Assembly: GCA_029934915.1 (NCBI GenBank)
Contig: JAOZLI010000069.1
Coordinates: 1-10,505 of the forward strand
DNA length: 10,505 nt
Source: Desulfocapsa sp.
GTDB taxonomy: Bacteria; Desulfobacterota; Desulfobulbia; Desulfobulbales; Desulfocapsaceae
Direction of reading: 5' to 3'
Made by a program: the position numbers and the translations under genes. Positions 1-6,895 of the stretch are shown piece by piece. The notes beneath the pieces were generated by a model. That model was not told where the DNA came from. It worked only from the letters and a program-made list of their open reading frames with translations, and searched no databases. The first letter of the stretch is position 1. Each line of letters opens with the position of its first letter.

Positions 1-11
1 TACAGCAAAGA

Positions 12-189
12 GGATTTGGCAGAGGCTTCTCCCGCCGACTTTCCGCCGCGCATGATATAAACAGAAAATGACCACAAAAGCCCATGAATGTCTGAGGGAG
101 CCTGCGACCGAGTTTTCATGGGCGTGGTCAATTTCTGTTTATATCATGATAAAGCGGTGGCGAAGGCGGGAGAAGCCTCTGCCAAATCC
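12..189. repeat. 178-bp long imperfect palindrome (foldback / MITE-like or REP-like element) downstream of the operon
   Basis: Bases 12-36 and 165-189 are a perfect 25-bp inverted repeat (outer end GGATTTGGCAGAGGC). Bases 51-75 and 124-148 pair over 25 bp with one mismatch (CATGATATAAACAG...). Bases 81-88 (CCCATGAA) pair with 115-122 (TTCATGGG). The linkers 37-50 and 149-164 are also related (CTTTCCGCCGC against CTTCGCCACCGC on the opposite strand), so the full arms of about 75-77 nt are diverged copies of each other around a 26-nt loop (89-114). No target-site duplication is visible at the ends and no open frame of note lies inside. It begins 30 bp after the stop codon of the last gene, so in RNA it would form a very long hairpin at the operon's 3' end. 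It could act as a transcript end or stabiliser, but there is no U-tract typical of an intrinsic terminator. The pairing is seen directly; calling it a mobile or repeated element is inference. Confidence 0.85.
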
Positions 190-218
190 GGTCTAACTAA
201 TTACATCAAAATCAGATT

Positions 219-1628
219 CTAAATCCACTTAATCTTAAACAACCCAAACCAAGACATCTTCAACAACAACACCCCATGCCGAAAACGACTAATCTGAGTA
301 GAACCGTAGGTCCGTTCCCGATAACGAATAGGAATCTCCGTTATCTTCAAGTTAAGCTTCACCGCCCCAAAGAGCAAGTCGAAGTCACCAAAGGGATCAA
401 AATCGCCAAAATATTTTCGACCATCCTGTATCTTCAGATAATCCTCCTTCCAAAGCACCTTCGTTCCACATAGTGTATCACGGATGCGCTGCTCAAACAA
501 ATAAGTAAACACACGGCTGAAGAACTTGTTTCCCAAAGTATTGAGAAAGCGCATGGCCTCTTTCTCCATATTATAGACGAGACGAGAACCATTAATAAAC
601 TCTCCTTTACCAGAAGTTATTGCAGCAAAGAACTTGGGTAAATCCTCTGGTGGAACAGTGAGATCAGCATCAAGGATCATCAAAACGTCATTTTTCGCAG
701 CTCCAAAACCTTTACGAACTGCGTCTCCCTTCCCTTTACCATCCTGCCGCAACACGGAAATATCCTTATCTGGATACAGCTCCTGCATACGCAAACACTC
801 TTCGTAGGTACCATCGCTGGAGCCACCTTCCACAAAGATAATCTCCATGGCTTTACCCATTTCCGGAGTTCTAAGAATGGCATCCTCAATATTTCCCCGT
901 TCGTTACGACAGGGAACAAGAACAGTACAACTGGCTTCCTCGGCACTCTTCCGTACAGCCACAGGTCTTGAAACAAGTACCTCAGTCATGGCCATTTTCC
1001 AAAACAGAGGCATATTGGCAAGAAATCGATTACAAAACCCTGAAAACAGTGGGATATTGAATGGCATTAACACTCTATAGCCCTTCTTCACCACATCAAA
1101 ACCAGAAAGATCGAGCAGATTTGCGATATCTTCCAGCGGCAACCAGTGTTGCAGGGACTGCCGCATCCGAAGCCCAGAAAACTCAGCAAATTTAATCACC
1201 GGTGCCCAGAGATAGTTAAAATAGATTGTGATAATCCGTGTTTCGGGAGTACAGAGTTTATGCAGACTCTCAAGAGACGCCTGAATATCTTCAACATGCC
1301 CCATGGTTTCTGAAATGATTATATAATCAAAGGTTTCCTCAATCTGCAAATCTTCAAAATCATCCTCCCGAAAATCAAGATAGGGAAACTTTTCCTGAGC
1401 CGTGGCCACCATTTGGGGACTGATATCGATCCCTACACCTCGGGCTGGCTTCAATCCTGCTAACAAGTCACCTGTACCGCAACCTATTTCCAGGACGGAA
1501 GCACCTTCGGGCACCAGAAAGCGCAAATAATTTTCCAGTTCGCGGTGGTAATATTTTCCTTTCTTTCGCCATTTATCACGTTCTATGGCCATAGCATCAA
1601 AATGCTGTATTTTTTCTTTTTTAGTCAC
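219..1628 (-). CDS. Bifunctional SAM-dependent methyltransferase / family 2 glycosyltransferase fusion
   Basis: A two-domain cytoplasmic enzyme of the polysaccharide pathway. Residues here are numbered from an upstream GTG at 1694. The N-terminal class I methyltransferase domain spans about residues 27-215, with SAM-binding motif I LEIGCGTGD (68-76), the acidic strand end GVGIDIS (86-92) and an acidic DDFEDL stretch (111-116). The second half (about 256-491) is a GT-A glycosyltransferase resembling dolichol-phosphate-mannose-synthase-like GT2 enzymes: TVLVPCRNERGNI (257-269), VEGGSSDGT (288-296) and the metal/nucleotide-sugar motif LDADLT (341-346). No strong membrane anchor is evident. The substrates are not deducible. 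The start is placed at GTG 1628, because the extra 22 codons up to GTG 1694 translate a 4 x 7-bp repeat, while the sequence after 1628 (KEKIQHFDAMAIERDKW) looks like the ordinary beginning of this fusion family. Neither start has a clear ribosome binding site. It is the last gene of the operon; the stop is TAG. Confidence 0.9.
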   Translation of the reverse strand: MTKKEKIQHFDAMAIERDKWRKKGKYYHRELENYLRFLVPEGASVLEIGCGTGDLLAGLKPARGVGIDISPQMVATAQEKFPYLDFREDDFEDLQIEETFDYIIISETMGHVEDIQASLESLHKLCTPETRIITIYFNYLWAPVIKFAEFSGLRMRQSLQHWLPLEDIANLLDLSGFDVVKKGYRVLMPFNIPLFSGFCNRFLANMPLFWKMAMTEVLVSRPVAVRKSAEEASCTVLVPCRNERGNIEDAILRTPEMGKAMEIIFVEGGSSDGTYEECLRMQELYPDKDISVLRQDGKGKGDAVRKGFGAAKNDVLMILDADLTVPPEDLPKFFAAITSGKGEFINGSRLVYNMEKEAMRFLNTLGNKFFSRVFTYLFEQRIRDTLCGTKVLWKEDYLKIQDGRKYFGDFDPFGDFDLLFGAVKLNLKITEIPIRYRERTYGSTQISRFRHGVLLLKMSWFGLFKIKWI

Positions 1629-1645
1629 GGGAATTTTATCGGTCT

Positions 1646-1673
1646 GAGTTTTCAGTTTTCGGTTATCAGTTAT
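1646..1673 (-). repeat. Short 4 x 7-bp direct repeat between the last two genes
   Basis: Read on the minus strand the units are ATAACTG, ATAACCG, AAAACTG and AAAACTC, four consecutive degenerate heptamers. The repeat lies between the stop of the GT2 gene at 1719 and the preferred GTG start of the fusion gene at 1628. It stays open in the fusion gene's frame, where it reads ITDNRKLKT, but a 7-bp period does not conserve a reading frame, so it looks non-coding in origin. Short repeats of this ACTGATAACTG type are familiar as intergenic sequence in many bacteria; that similarity is recalled, not searched. Confidence 0.6.
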
Positions 1674-1718
1674 CGAACCCTGATAAGTTACCACAACACT
1701 ATCTGCATAAGGAGAGAC

Positions 1719-2699
1719 TCAAGAATTCTCTCTAGCCCGGCGAAACTCCACCCTGGCAAAAAATGATTCCTGAGGAAAAAGCCCCGGGGAAACAAGATGT
1801 AAGGTCTTTCGTGTATAGCCAACAGCACGCCAAAGTAACGCCTGGAGATCAAGGGTTTCGCCTTGTTTCTTCCGGGATCTGGCAAGAAGCATCTTTGGCA
1901 AATTAATGAGCAGCGCCTGCCCTACTCGAGCCACACTGGAGAAGACTGTCTTTCCTATTCCCCAACGCTTCCTGTCAATATAGGCAAAAGAGCAGCCCCA
2001 TTGCAGACTGTACCATTTAATATGTTTATAAGTAATTCGCTCCGGCGGAATCAGATGATCACCAGCTGCCTCCCCTGACCAGCCCATGCGAATACCAGCA
2101 GCCACCGCCCGCAGCAGGAAATCACGATCACAGCCACCTGTCAGCATTTTTTCATCAAAGGTACCAATCTGTTCAAACACCGATCGGTTTACCAATCGAT
2201 TACCACCGGAAGGTAACGGAACTTTATCCTGATACAATTCAGGATGGCGAACATCGGGGCTCTCCCCGTACAAATCTCTGCAGACTGGCCCGATACTTGC
2301 CAAAACAGAATCAGGTAAAGCCAGGACAATGGGTCCCCCCACTATGGATGCCTGTTCTTTTTCTGCCACATCAAACAGAGCTTGTAACCACCCCGAATGC
2401 GTTGTCTGGTCATCATCAAAAAAGGCCACCCACTGCCCACGAAACTCCTGTACTGCTCTGTTCAGGACACCAGTATACCCAACACCATCTTCACGTACAT
2501 AACGCAACGGTGTGGAGGTCTTTTCCGCAATCTCCCCCACAACTTCCATAGTATTATCACTGGAGGCATCATCAATGACAAGCACCTCATAGGAGAACCT
2601 GCCATCCGTTTCCTGACTCACCATACAAGTCAGTAAGTCACGCAGTAAAGAGGCTCTGTTATAGGTCGGAATAACAATGGTTATAGTGTCTGCCGGCAT
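1719..2699 (-). CDS. Family 2 glycosyltransferase (GT-A fold, soluble)
   Basis: A 326-residue glycosyltransferase that probably transfers a nucleotide-activated sugar onto the lipid-linked glycan on the cytoplasmic side. The N-terminal Rossmann-like part reads TIVIPTYNRASLLRDLL (7-23), followed by VLVIDDASSDNT (39-50). The metal-binding acidic cluster FFDDDQ lies at 94-98, and an acceptor-side segment GGNRLVNRSVFEQIGTFDE (165-183) with GGCDRDFLLRA (188-198) is typical of GT2 enzymes, where the CD/ED acidic pair supplies the catalytic base. The C-terminal 80 residues are basic and amphipathic and may attach to the membrane. The start is ATG, 5 bp after the stop of the polymerase/ligase gene, so translation is probably coupled. 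No Shine-Dalgarno sequence is visible. The donor and acceptor sugars cannot be told from sequence. Confidence 0.92.
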   Translation of the reverse strand: MPADTITIVIPTYNRASLLRDLLTCMVSQETDGRFSYEVLVIDDASSDNTMEVVGEIAEKTSTPLRYVREDGVGYTGVLNRAVQEFRGQWVAFFDDDQTTHSGWLQALFDVAEKEQASIVGGPIVLALPDSVLASIGPVCRDLYGESPDVRHPELYQDKVPLPSGGNRLVNRSVFEQIGTFDEKMLTGGCDRDFLLRAVAAGIRMGWSGEAAGDHLIPPERITYKHIKWYSLQWGCSFAYIDRKRWGIGKTVFSSVARVGQALLINLPKMLLARSRKKQGETLDLQALLWRAVGYTRKTLHLVSPGLFPQESFFARVEFRRARENS

Positions 2700-2704
2700 A
2701 CTAT

Positions 2705-4012
2705 TTATTCAATGTCATCAGGAGGTAAAAATGCCAGCCGCGCATATACTGCGTTCACAAAAAAAGCCATATAGGTCATACCATTCTCGAGACTTGCTTC
2801 CATAAAATAGATAATAGAGGCCCAGACAATCACAGCGACGAAATAATTATATGCTGGGATCTGCCGTGACCAGTGATAAGCCTTGAGTGTGGCCGCAATC
2901 ATCATAGAAACAAACAAACACAGGCCAATCAACCCCGTCCCGATCAACTCATTAAAATAAGCAGAGTGAATAGAACTGGGAGCCCATCCGATTTCCCGGT
3001 AAATCTTCCCCATGGTTTCAACGTTTACAAAAGAACTGAATCCCATCCCAAGAACAGGTCTTTCGTAGAAATATTTCATGCTATATTGCCACAGCGGTAC
3101 CCTTCCGGTCAGGTTTGAGACTGTGGTTTGAACTCCTTCTCCACGTCCCATATATGTGGCTTCTTCAGCGTACCCGAACAACTCTGTTCCAATAAACATA
3201 TAGATAGTACCAAAAAGCACCAGAGCAGCTGTGAGCTGGAAAAGCCGACCTTTAAACGACACCTGCCTGGACCAACAAATAATCATGGCCAACAGGGTTG
3301 CCACAGCGGTTGATCGCGTCTTCGTATAGGTCAGAAAAAAAATCCCGATAAGTAAAATTATCCACAACAGGACACGGCGATTCGTGTGTTCCTCATCGGA
3401 GAGCAGAAACATGGTTGAAATAATTAAAATACCACAATTCCATGACATCTGAACACTGTGAAAAACGCCTGAAAAACGCCATCCTGTTCCAACAAGGTTT
3501 ATAGTCCCGAGGTACAGTTCATTCCCAAAACCAATCATCGTGGTCATACCTGTTACAAAAACGGTAAGAATCGCAAATTGACGAATGGTCAGATGTGCGG
3601 CCATTATTGTAGATGATATCCAGATAATGGTAACGACCACCAGACGCCTTAAAGTAAAGTCCGGGGCAACAGCCCATGACAAACTTGCGAGTACCCACAT
3701 CAAATAGAACACAACCAGCCAGCCACCCAGCCCGTTCACTCGAAAACGGTTTTTCGTCCACGCAAGAGATGCAACCATAACTCCAAGTAACAGAAACATC
3801 CCGATACGCCTCTGCATATTTCCTTCAGTAAACTGGACCTCGGCAGCCGCAATACCACCCTGGAAATCGACCTGGACCGGCATATAAAACATAAAAGGAC
3901 TCGTCATCCAAAAGATGCCAAGCATAAAAAAGAGGAAACCGATCCAAAGCAGTTTATTCTCTTTTTTGGCCTCCAAAGGAGCTCCTATATCTTGCTGAGT
4001 TGCCATTGTCAT
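2705..4012 (-). CDS. O-antigen ligase / polymerase family membrane protein (Wzy/WaaL-like)
   Basis: A 435-residue multi-spanning inner-membrane protein with about ten or more hydrophobic segments (from residue 20 to about 427). It should act at the periplasmic face, either polymerising flipped repeat units (Wzy role) or ligating glycan to an acceptor (WaaL role). Family signatures are visible: WRFSGVFHS (178-186) corresponds to the conserved R-x-x-G-x-F segment, TYTKTRST (228-235) is the short cytoplasmic turn, and the large periplasmic loop contains LTGRVPLW (301-308), RPVLGMGFSSF (318-328) and SIHSAYFNELIGTGLIG (347-363), the counterpart of the conserved HN-x-x-L...GxxG stretch with His349. 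Because a flippase is encoded in the same operon and no LPS core genes are seen, a Wzy role is slightly favoured. Start ATG at 4012; an in-frame ATG two codons later (4006) is equally possible. Confidence 0.93.
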   Translation of the reverse strand: MTMATQQDIGAPLEAKKENKLLWIGFLFFMLGIFWMTSPFMFYMPVQVDFQGGIAAAEVQFTEGNMQRRIGMFLLLGVMVASLAWTKNRFRVNGLGGWLVVFYLMWVLASLSWAVAPDFTLRRLVVVTIIWISSTIMAAHLTIRQFAILTVFVTGMTTMIGFGNELYLGTINLVGTGWRFSGVFHSVQMSWNCGILIISTMFLLSDEEHTNRRVLLWIILLIGIFFLTYTKTRSTAVATLLAMIICWSRQVSFKGRLFQLTAALVLFGTIYMFIGTELFGYAEEATYMGRGEGVQTTVSNLTGRVPLWQYSMKYFYERPVLGMGFSSFVNVETMGKIYREIGWAPSSIHSAYFNELIGTGLIGLCLFVSMMIAATLKAYHWSRQIPAYNYFVAVIVWASIIYFMEASLENGMTYMAFFVNAVYARLAFLPPDDIE

Positions 4013-4032
4013 TTCATACCGTTAAAAGAATC

Positions 4033-4443
4033 TCATATTCGAGACGAGACTACCCGCTTTTCTGTCCAGTAACTACCCGGTGATTTATTTTGATACTTTC
4101 GACTCCTCTGGATTCTCTCCCTGAAAAGAAAATTACCGTCAAAAACAGCCACAATCATTCCCCAGGGACATAAAACAAAGATATAAAAGCACAAGAGCAT
4201 ACAGGCAAGAAAACAGAGGGCAATCATCTCCATTCCTGCAAACCAGATTTTTACCGGTGCTGCCAGTGACTCAGGCCTAAAGAGCGACACCAGGAGAATT
4301 GCCATTGCAGCAACAGAAGCTACAACCGCACCACGTAGTTCCTGCAACAGACAATACCAGCTTACAATTGCCAGCACACTGCCTATAGCAATTCCAAGCC
4401 ATCTTGCGCCCGCATTTATTTTGTTATTTTGTAGATGGTTCAT
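4033..4443 (-). CDS. SxtJ-like small membrane protein
   Basis: A 136-residue protein with three hydrophobic stretches (about 13-32, 38-55 and 72-101), a short RPESLAAP turn (56-63) and a basic, hydrophilic tail ending in a GSYWTEKR motif (123-130). This architecture (two or three helices, a conserved RP after helix 2, a Pro-Trp-Gly-Met segment ending helix 3, and an SYW-type tail) matches my memory of the SxtJ family, named after a saxitoxin-cluster protein encoded near a carbamoyltransferase and often present in polysaccharide loci. The gene directly upstream, 6 bp away, is a carbamoyltransferase homologue, which strongly supports the assignment. The molecular function of SxtJ is unknown to me; a membrane platform for the carbamoylation step is inference. 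The small DUF5989/SxtK partner that can accompany it was not found in any gap of this window. Confidence 0.8.
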   Translation of the reverse strand: MNHLQNNKINAGARWLGIAIGSVLAIVSWYCLLQELRGAVVASVAAMAILLVSLFRPESLAAPVKIWFAGMEMIALCFLACMLLCFYIFVLCPWGMIVAVFDGNFLFRERIQRSRKYQNKSPGSYWTEKRVVSSRI

Positions 4444-4449
4444 CGTCTA

Positions 4450-5466
4450 TTATTTTTTGTTCGACAGCTTACGGTGTTGATGCCAGGCATACAGTGCAGC
4501 ACCGGTGGCACTGCTGTGAATATCCTGCACATGTAAATTATCAAAACCGGATGCCTTTACAAGGGGTGTACTATCCAGGCAACTGAAGGACCGGCTATTA
4601 TTTATACAGAGATTTTTCATGGAGCTTATTCTATAACTATACTGCAGCATTCGAAGAAGGATTTCTTCCATCACCACAGATAAAGAGCATGCCAGATCCT
4701 TTTCCTTAGTACCTATGGTTCCCACAGGAGCTGTATACCATCCTAAAGCCTCTCGTAAATTCTGCATGCAAAGAGACAGGCCATTGGCATAAGAGAAATA
4801 GTCCATATCCAGCCTGAAGGATCCATCTTCCTTCAAATCCAGTAAGGCTGTAAAAATCTGATCACTATATTTTGGTTTACCTGCCGCAGCAAGTTCCGCA
4901 AACCTGTCTGTTTCTTCACTTTTCAAACCAATAACAGGTAAAAAAGCCAGATAGAATAATTCCAGAGAATGCGGATAATTTTGTTCTGCATCGATGGCGA
5001 CCTGATTGGACGCTCCTGTCCCACAGGCACAAGCAACCCGTTCAAGCCCGCTATCCATGGTTACAATGGCTGCATCTTCAAACCCGGACTGAAAAAATGT
5101 GGCTGCGGCCAAAGATTCATGACGCCCAACAAACAGGGTCTCTCCTTGAAAATCGCTTTTTCCACCAAACCACTTATCCATCCCACGTTTACTGCGTATC
5201 TGCGGCAACATCTCCTTTACAAACAGTGTTGCCCCTTCGAGTCCCATGGAAAACCCAGTTCGCAAAATTCGTTGCCACTGCACCGACGGCCTGTCAGTGA
5301 TAGCCAGCAGATCAAGTTCCTGAAGCGTGACGCCGCAGGAATGCAGATAGCCTTGAAGCGAAAACGTGGTGATGGCTTCCCCATACTCGGTGTTACATAT
5401 TTCCCCGTCCCGAAGAAGACAGAGCCCCTGATCTGAGGGGGACATTGATATTCCAAGAATATTCAT
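4450..5466 (-). CDS. Truncated, degenerate carbamoyltransferase homologue (N-terminal Kae1-like domain only)
   Basis: A 338-residue member of the NodU/TobZ/CmcH carbamoyltransferase family. The family layout is recognisable: opening MNILGIS..SDQGLCLLRDGEI (1-23), FEDAAIVTMDSG (129-140), PHSLELFY (165-172), LKEDGSFRLDMDYF (211-224), KDLACSLSVVMEEILLR (256-272), MKNLCI (283-288) and TGAALYAWHQ (321-330). Full enzymes are about 550-620 residues, with a C-terminal YrdC-like domain that makes carbamoyl-adenylate; here the protein stops where that domain should begin. Key sites are altered as well: the metal-binding H-H-x-S-H is R-H-E-S-L (115-119), the MGLAPYG stretch is FAELAAAG (189-196), the nucleotide-loop LAGGVALNC is INNSRSFSC (288-296), and the D-A-G-G-A region is eroded (315-322). 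Asp138 is retained. It is an intact frame without internal stops, so a pseudoenzyme or partner subunit is more likely than a dead gene. No Shine-Dalgarno sequence precedes the ATG. Confidence 0.85.
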   Translation of the reverse strand: MNILGISMSPSDQGLCLLRDGEICNTEYGEAITTFSLQGYLHSCGVTLQELDLLAITDRPSVQWQRILRTGFSMGLEGATLFVKEMLPQIRSKRGMDKWFGGKSDFQGETLFVGRHESLAAATFFQSGFEDAAIVTMDSGLERVACACGTGASNQVAIDAEQNYPHSLELFYLAFLPVIGLKSEETDRFAELAAAGKPKYSDQIFTALLDLKEDGSFRLDMDYFSYANGLSLCMQNLREALGWYTAPVGTIGTKEKDLACSLSVVMEEILLRMLQYSYRISSMKNLCINNSRSFSCLDSTPLVKASGFDNLHVQDIHSSATGAALYAWHQHRKLSNKK

Positions 5467-5555
5467 TTATAAGTTGTTCAAAAATTCGTTCTAATTTTTC
5501 TTATTGCTTTATCATTTCCAATGCGCCAGGAACTTAGGGCTCATTGAACAAGCCA
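5467..5555. other. 89-bp intergenic spacer with a gapped 8-bp inverted repeat
   Basis: An AT-rich gap between the flippase stop and the carbamoyltransferase-like start. TTGTTCAA (5474-5481) is inverted as TTGAACAA (5544-5551) with 62 bp between. No terminator hairpin with a T-run, no clear promoter and no small gene are seen. The inverted repeat could mark a small element, but an 8-bp match at this spacing can also arise by chance. Confidence 0.35.
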
Positions 5556-6887
5556 TTACCATGGAACATAGGAGATAGAGAAACCAAATTCTTTTTTAAT
5601 ATATCTTGAAGCCAGAACATTCCATGTGATGATGCTTACCATACTGGCAACAGCAGCACCATTCATATGGTAGCGAGGAATCAAGATCACATTCAACAGG
5701 ATATTCAACCCTCCTGCAAAAATAACAATATTTCGAAACACCTTCTCGTGCCCGGTCATATCCAGAAAAAGACCAACTGCCCCAGCTGCCACATTTGCAT
5801 ACTGTCCAACAAGCAAAATCACCAGAACAGTATAACCAACCACAAATTCCTCACCAAACAGTCCCAATATCTGACGACCAAAAACCAGACTCAAGAGGAT
5901 AATCGGCATGATAATCCAGAAAGCTATTCTGGTGGAACCCTGCGCTACAACTTTTAGTTCTTCCAGGTCTCCATCATGATAGATTTGGGAAAATTTTGGT
6001 GCAGCAGTTGAATTTACAGAAATTAAAATAAAATTTGATAAAACGGCAAGTTTAAGAGCAATTGTATAGATTCCGACCTCTGCTTCCGTTCGCAAGGCTC
6101 CAAGCATTAATGTATCGCTCTGATAAATAACAACAAAAATGACAGATGTCAAAAACATCGGTAAAGCAAGGGCCGTTATTGTTCGATATGAGGGCTGGTG
6201 CTCCCTTTGAACTGTTGTTTTGAGCTTACGGGGAAGGCGTAGTGCAAAGAACAATAAGGCTAAAGAAGTTATGAAGATAGCAGCAAAAAGTGCATAGATA
6301 GGGTTGCTCTCTTTGAAAAAAAACAAGCTCAGAATAGCAAGGAAAACAAAATTCAAAACAAATCTCGAACTTTGCATACAGGCGTATATTTTCATACTCT
6401 GGAAGCCACGAATGGTCTCCATATTCAGCGTGGCAAGTGATTGCACGAAAATAAAACAGGCCACCAACACAATATACTTCTGCATATCGGGATCGTCCAA
6501 AAATACACGACAGACAAAGGGTGAGGCCAGAAATAGCACTATTGTCATTATGGCCGAGAGAAGAGCCACAATAACAATCATCTTTTTCTGCAGCGCAATA
6601 AGGGAAGAGCTGGAATATTTTTGTAAATATTCGGGAATAAGGCGAAGCGCTGCCACGTCGGTGCCCATCAGACTGAAGATCATGCAGATTGCCAAAACTG
6701 CGTTAATAATGGCGATGACACCCACCATTTCAGTGCCATAGTAACGAGCTATCAACAAATTAGTACCAAGGCCAGCCAGAATCGCAAAAACTTTGGCGGC
6801 AAAGATTATCCCGGCACCATGCACAATCTCTTTAAGATGCTGATTCGCATTAATTTTTTCGAGTATCTGTTGTCGTAACTGATGCAT
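5556..6887 (-). CDS. Wzx-type oligosaccharide flippase (MOP superfamily)
   Basis: A 443-residue inner-membrane protein made almost entirely of hydrophobic helices, fitting the 12-14-segment fold and usual 420-500-residue length of polysaccharide flippases. It should move the undecaprenyl-linked repeat unit from cytoplasm to periplasm. Recognisable parts are the amphipathic start and first helix IVHGAGIIFAAKVFAILAGLGTNLLIARYYG (21-51), a loop LIPEYLQ (83-89), the FQSMKIYACMQ segment (164-174), the mid-protein YQSDTLMLGALRTEAEVGIYTIALKLA (256-282), characteristic of this family, APKFSQIYHDGDLEEL (299-314), and the C-terminal LNVILIPRYHMNGAAVASMVS (404-424). It follows the foldback-element spacer; the stop is TAA. 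No clear ribosome binding site precedes the ATG. Assignment to the flippase family is secure; the sugar specificity is unknown. Confidence 0.93.
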   Translation of the reverse strand: MHQLRQQILEKINANQHLKEIVHGAGIIFAAKVFAILAGLGTNLLIARYYGTEMVGVIAIINAVLAICMIFSLMGTDVAALRLIPEYLQKYSSSSLIALQKKMIVIVALLSAIMTIVLFLASPFVCRVFLDDPDMQKYIVLVACFIFVQSLATLNMETIRGFQSMKIYACMQSSRFVLNFVFLAILSLFFFKESNPIYALFAAIFITSLALLFFALRLPRKLKTTVQREHQPSYRTITALALPMFLTSVIFVVIYQSDTLMLGALRTEAEVGIYTIALKLAVLSNFILISVNSTAAPKFSQIYHDGDLEELKVVAQGSTRIAFWIIMPIILLSLVFGRQILGLFGEEFVVGYTVLVILLVGQYANVAAGAVGLFLDMTGHEKVFRNIVIFAGGLNILLNVILIPRYHMNGAAVASMVSIITWNVLASRYIKKEFGFSISYVPW

Positions 6888-6895
6888 ATCAATTT

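Noticed and set aside
12..189. The long palindrome as an ordinary rho-independent terminator
   Set aside because: The arms are far longer than a terminator stem and there is no T-run at the exit side on the minus strand, so I list it as a repeat with possible 3'-end function.
4969..5436. Plus-strand open frame of 155 codons opposite the carbamoyltransferase-like gene
   Set aside because: Antisense shadow; the minus-strand frame has family similarity along its whole length and operon context.
4450..5466. The carbamoyltransferase-like gene as a simple pseudogene with its missing half downstream
   Set aside because: The bases after its stop encode the SxtJ-like protein from 6 bp on, no YrdC-like sequence is present in any frame of the region, and the frame has no internal stops or shifts.
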